From contig JALDNG010000501.1 of assembly GCA_024349245.1 (NCBI GenBank), forward strand, positions 186,001-250,000: a stretch of DNA of 64,000 nucleotides, given 5' to 3'. Source of the stretch: Neodontobutis hainanensis. Its lineage: Eukaryota; Chordata; Actinopteri; Gobiiformes; Odontobutidae. The position numbers and the translations under genes were made by a program. Under the pieces are notes generated by a model that worked only from the letters and a program-made list of their open reading frames with translations, was not told the origin of the DNA and ran no database searches. The number at the start of each line of letters is the position of its first letter. Position 1 is the first letter of the stretch. Of this stretch, positions 63,826 through 64,000 are shown in pieces.

Positions 63826-64000
63826 TTTATCTTTGTCTTTTAAACTGTCAACAGGATATTTCGACCAAAGACAAGTTCATTAATATATTTCCTTTCACTT
63901 TTCATAAAGAAGTTTAATTTTAATGAGTTTGTTTGAGCAATTAGCTATTTTTGGAGTTTTTATCAAAACTAAATGTTTTGAATAGATCTTAGCGAATACA

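Noticed and set aside
1..64000. CRISPR arrays, bacterial operons, riboswitches, rRNA genes
   Set aside because: None was seen; the spliced animal-type genes show this is eukaryotic nuclear DNA.

Overview
The window looks like nuclear DNA of a small, simplified animal. It is strongly AT-rich and gene-poor, with genes kilobases apart. The genes that can be rebuilt with confidence are interrupted by extremely short GT-AG introns, nearly all 22-23 nt (30 nt in one case). LAMP-family membrane proteins are typical of animals. Animal-type genes, tiny introns and very low gene density together fit a dicyemid mesozoan (known for spliceosomal introns averaging in the twenties of nucleotides); an orthonectid or another reduced parasite cannot be excluded. 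The taxon is an inference. Tiny introns hide genes from ordinary ORF searches, because exons often lack a start codon.

Layout. 0.56-1.80 kb holds a dead Tc1/IS630-type transposon with terminal inverted repeats. 3.6-5.4 kb holds a diverged direct duplication of a non-coding unit of about 0.5 kb. 6.2-7.0 kb (minus) is a five-exon LAMP-like gene. 8.4-8.8 kb (minus) is a relic of a Merlin/IS1595-type transposase. 9.7-16.5 kb carries several islands of coding-like sequence that may be small or decaying genes. 16.6-25.4 kb is empty apart from one perfect palindrome. 25.4-26.3 kb (minus) is a second Tc1/IS630 relic. 28.5-29.25 kb (minus) is a second LAMP-like gene, paralogous to the first and sharing three intron positions. 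37.3-37.6 kb (minus) is a Ras-like GTPase relic. 41.4-42.4 kb (plus) is a two-RRM hnRNP-type gene. Unidentified long open frames lie at 46.5 kb (minus) and 50.5 kb (plus), and a possible four-exon micro-gene at 52.9-53.2 kb. 55.4-59.3 kb (minus) is Sec16, the largest gene. The right edge holds an open frame broken by one stop.

The secure genes are two LAMP-like membrane proteins (endolysosomal if like their relatives), an RNA-binding protein and an ER-exit-site scaffold. They belong to separate housekeeping systems; nothing suggests an operon or gene cluster beyond the LAMP-like duplication. All exon models come from reading GT-AG boundaries and frame by eye; no alignment or transcript data were available.
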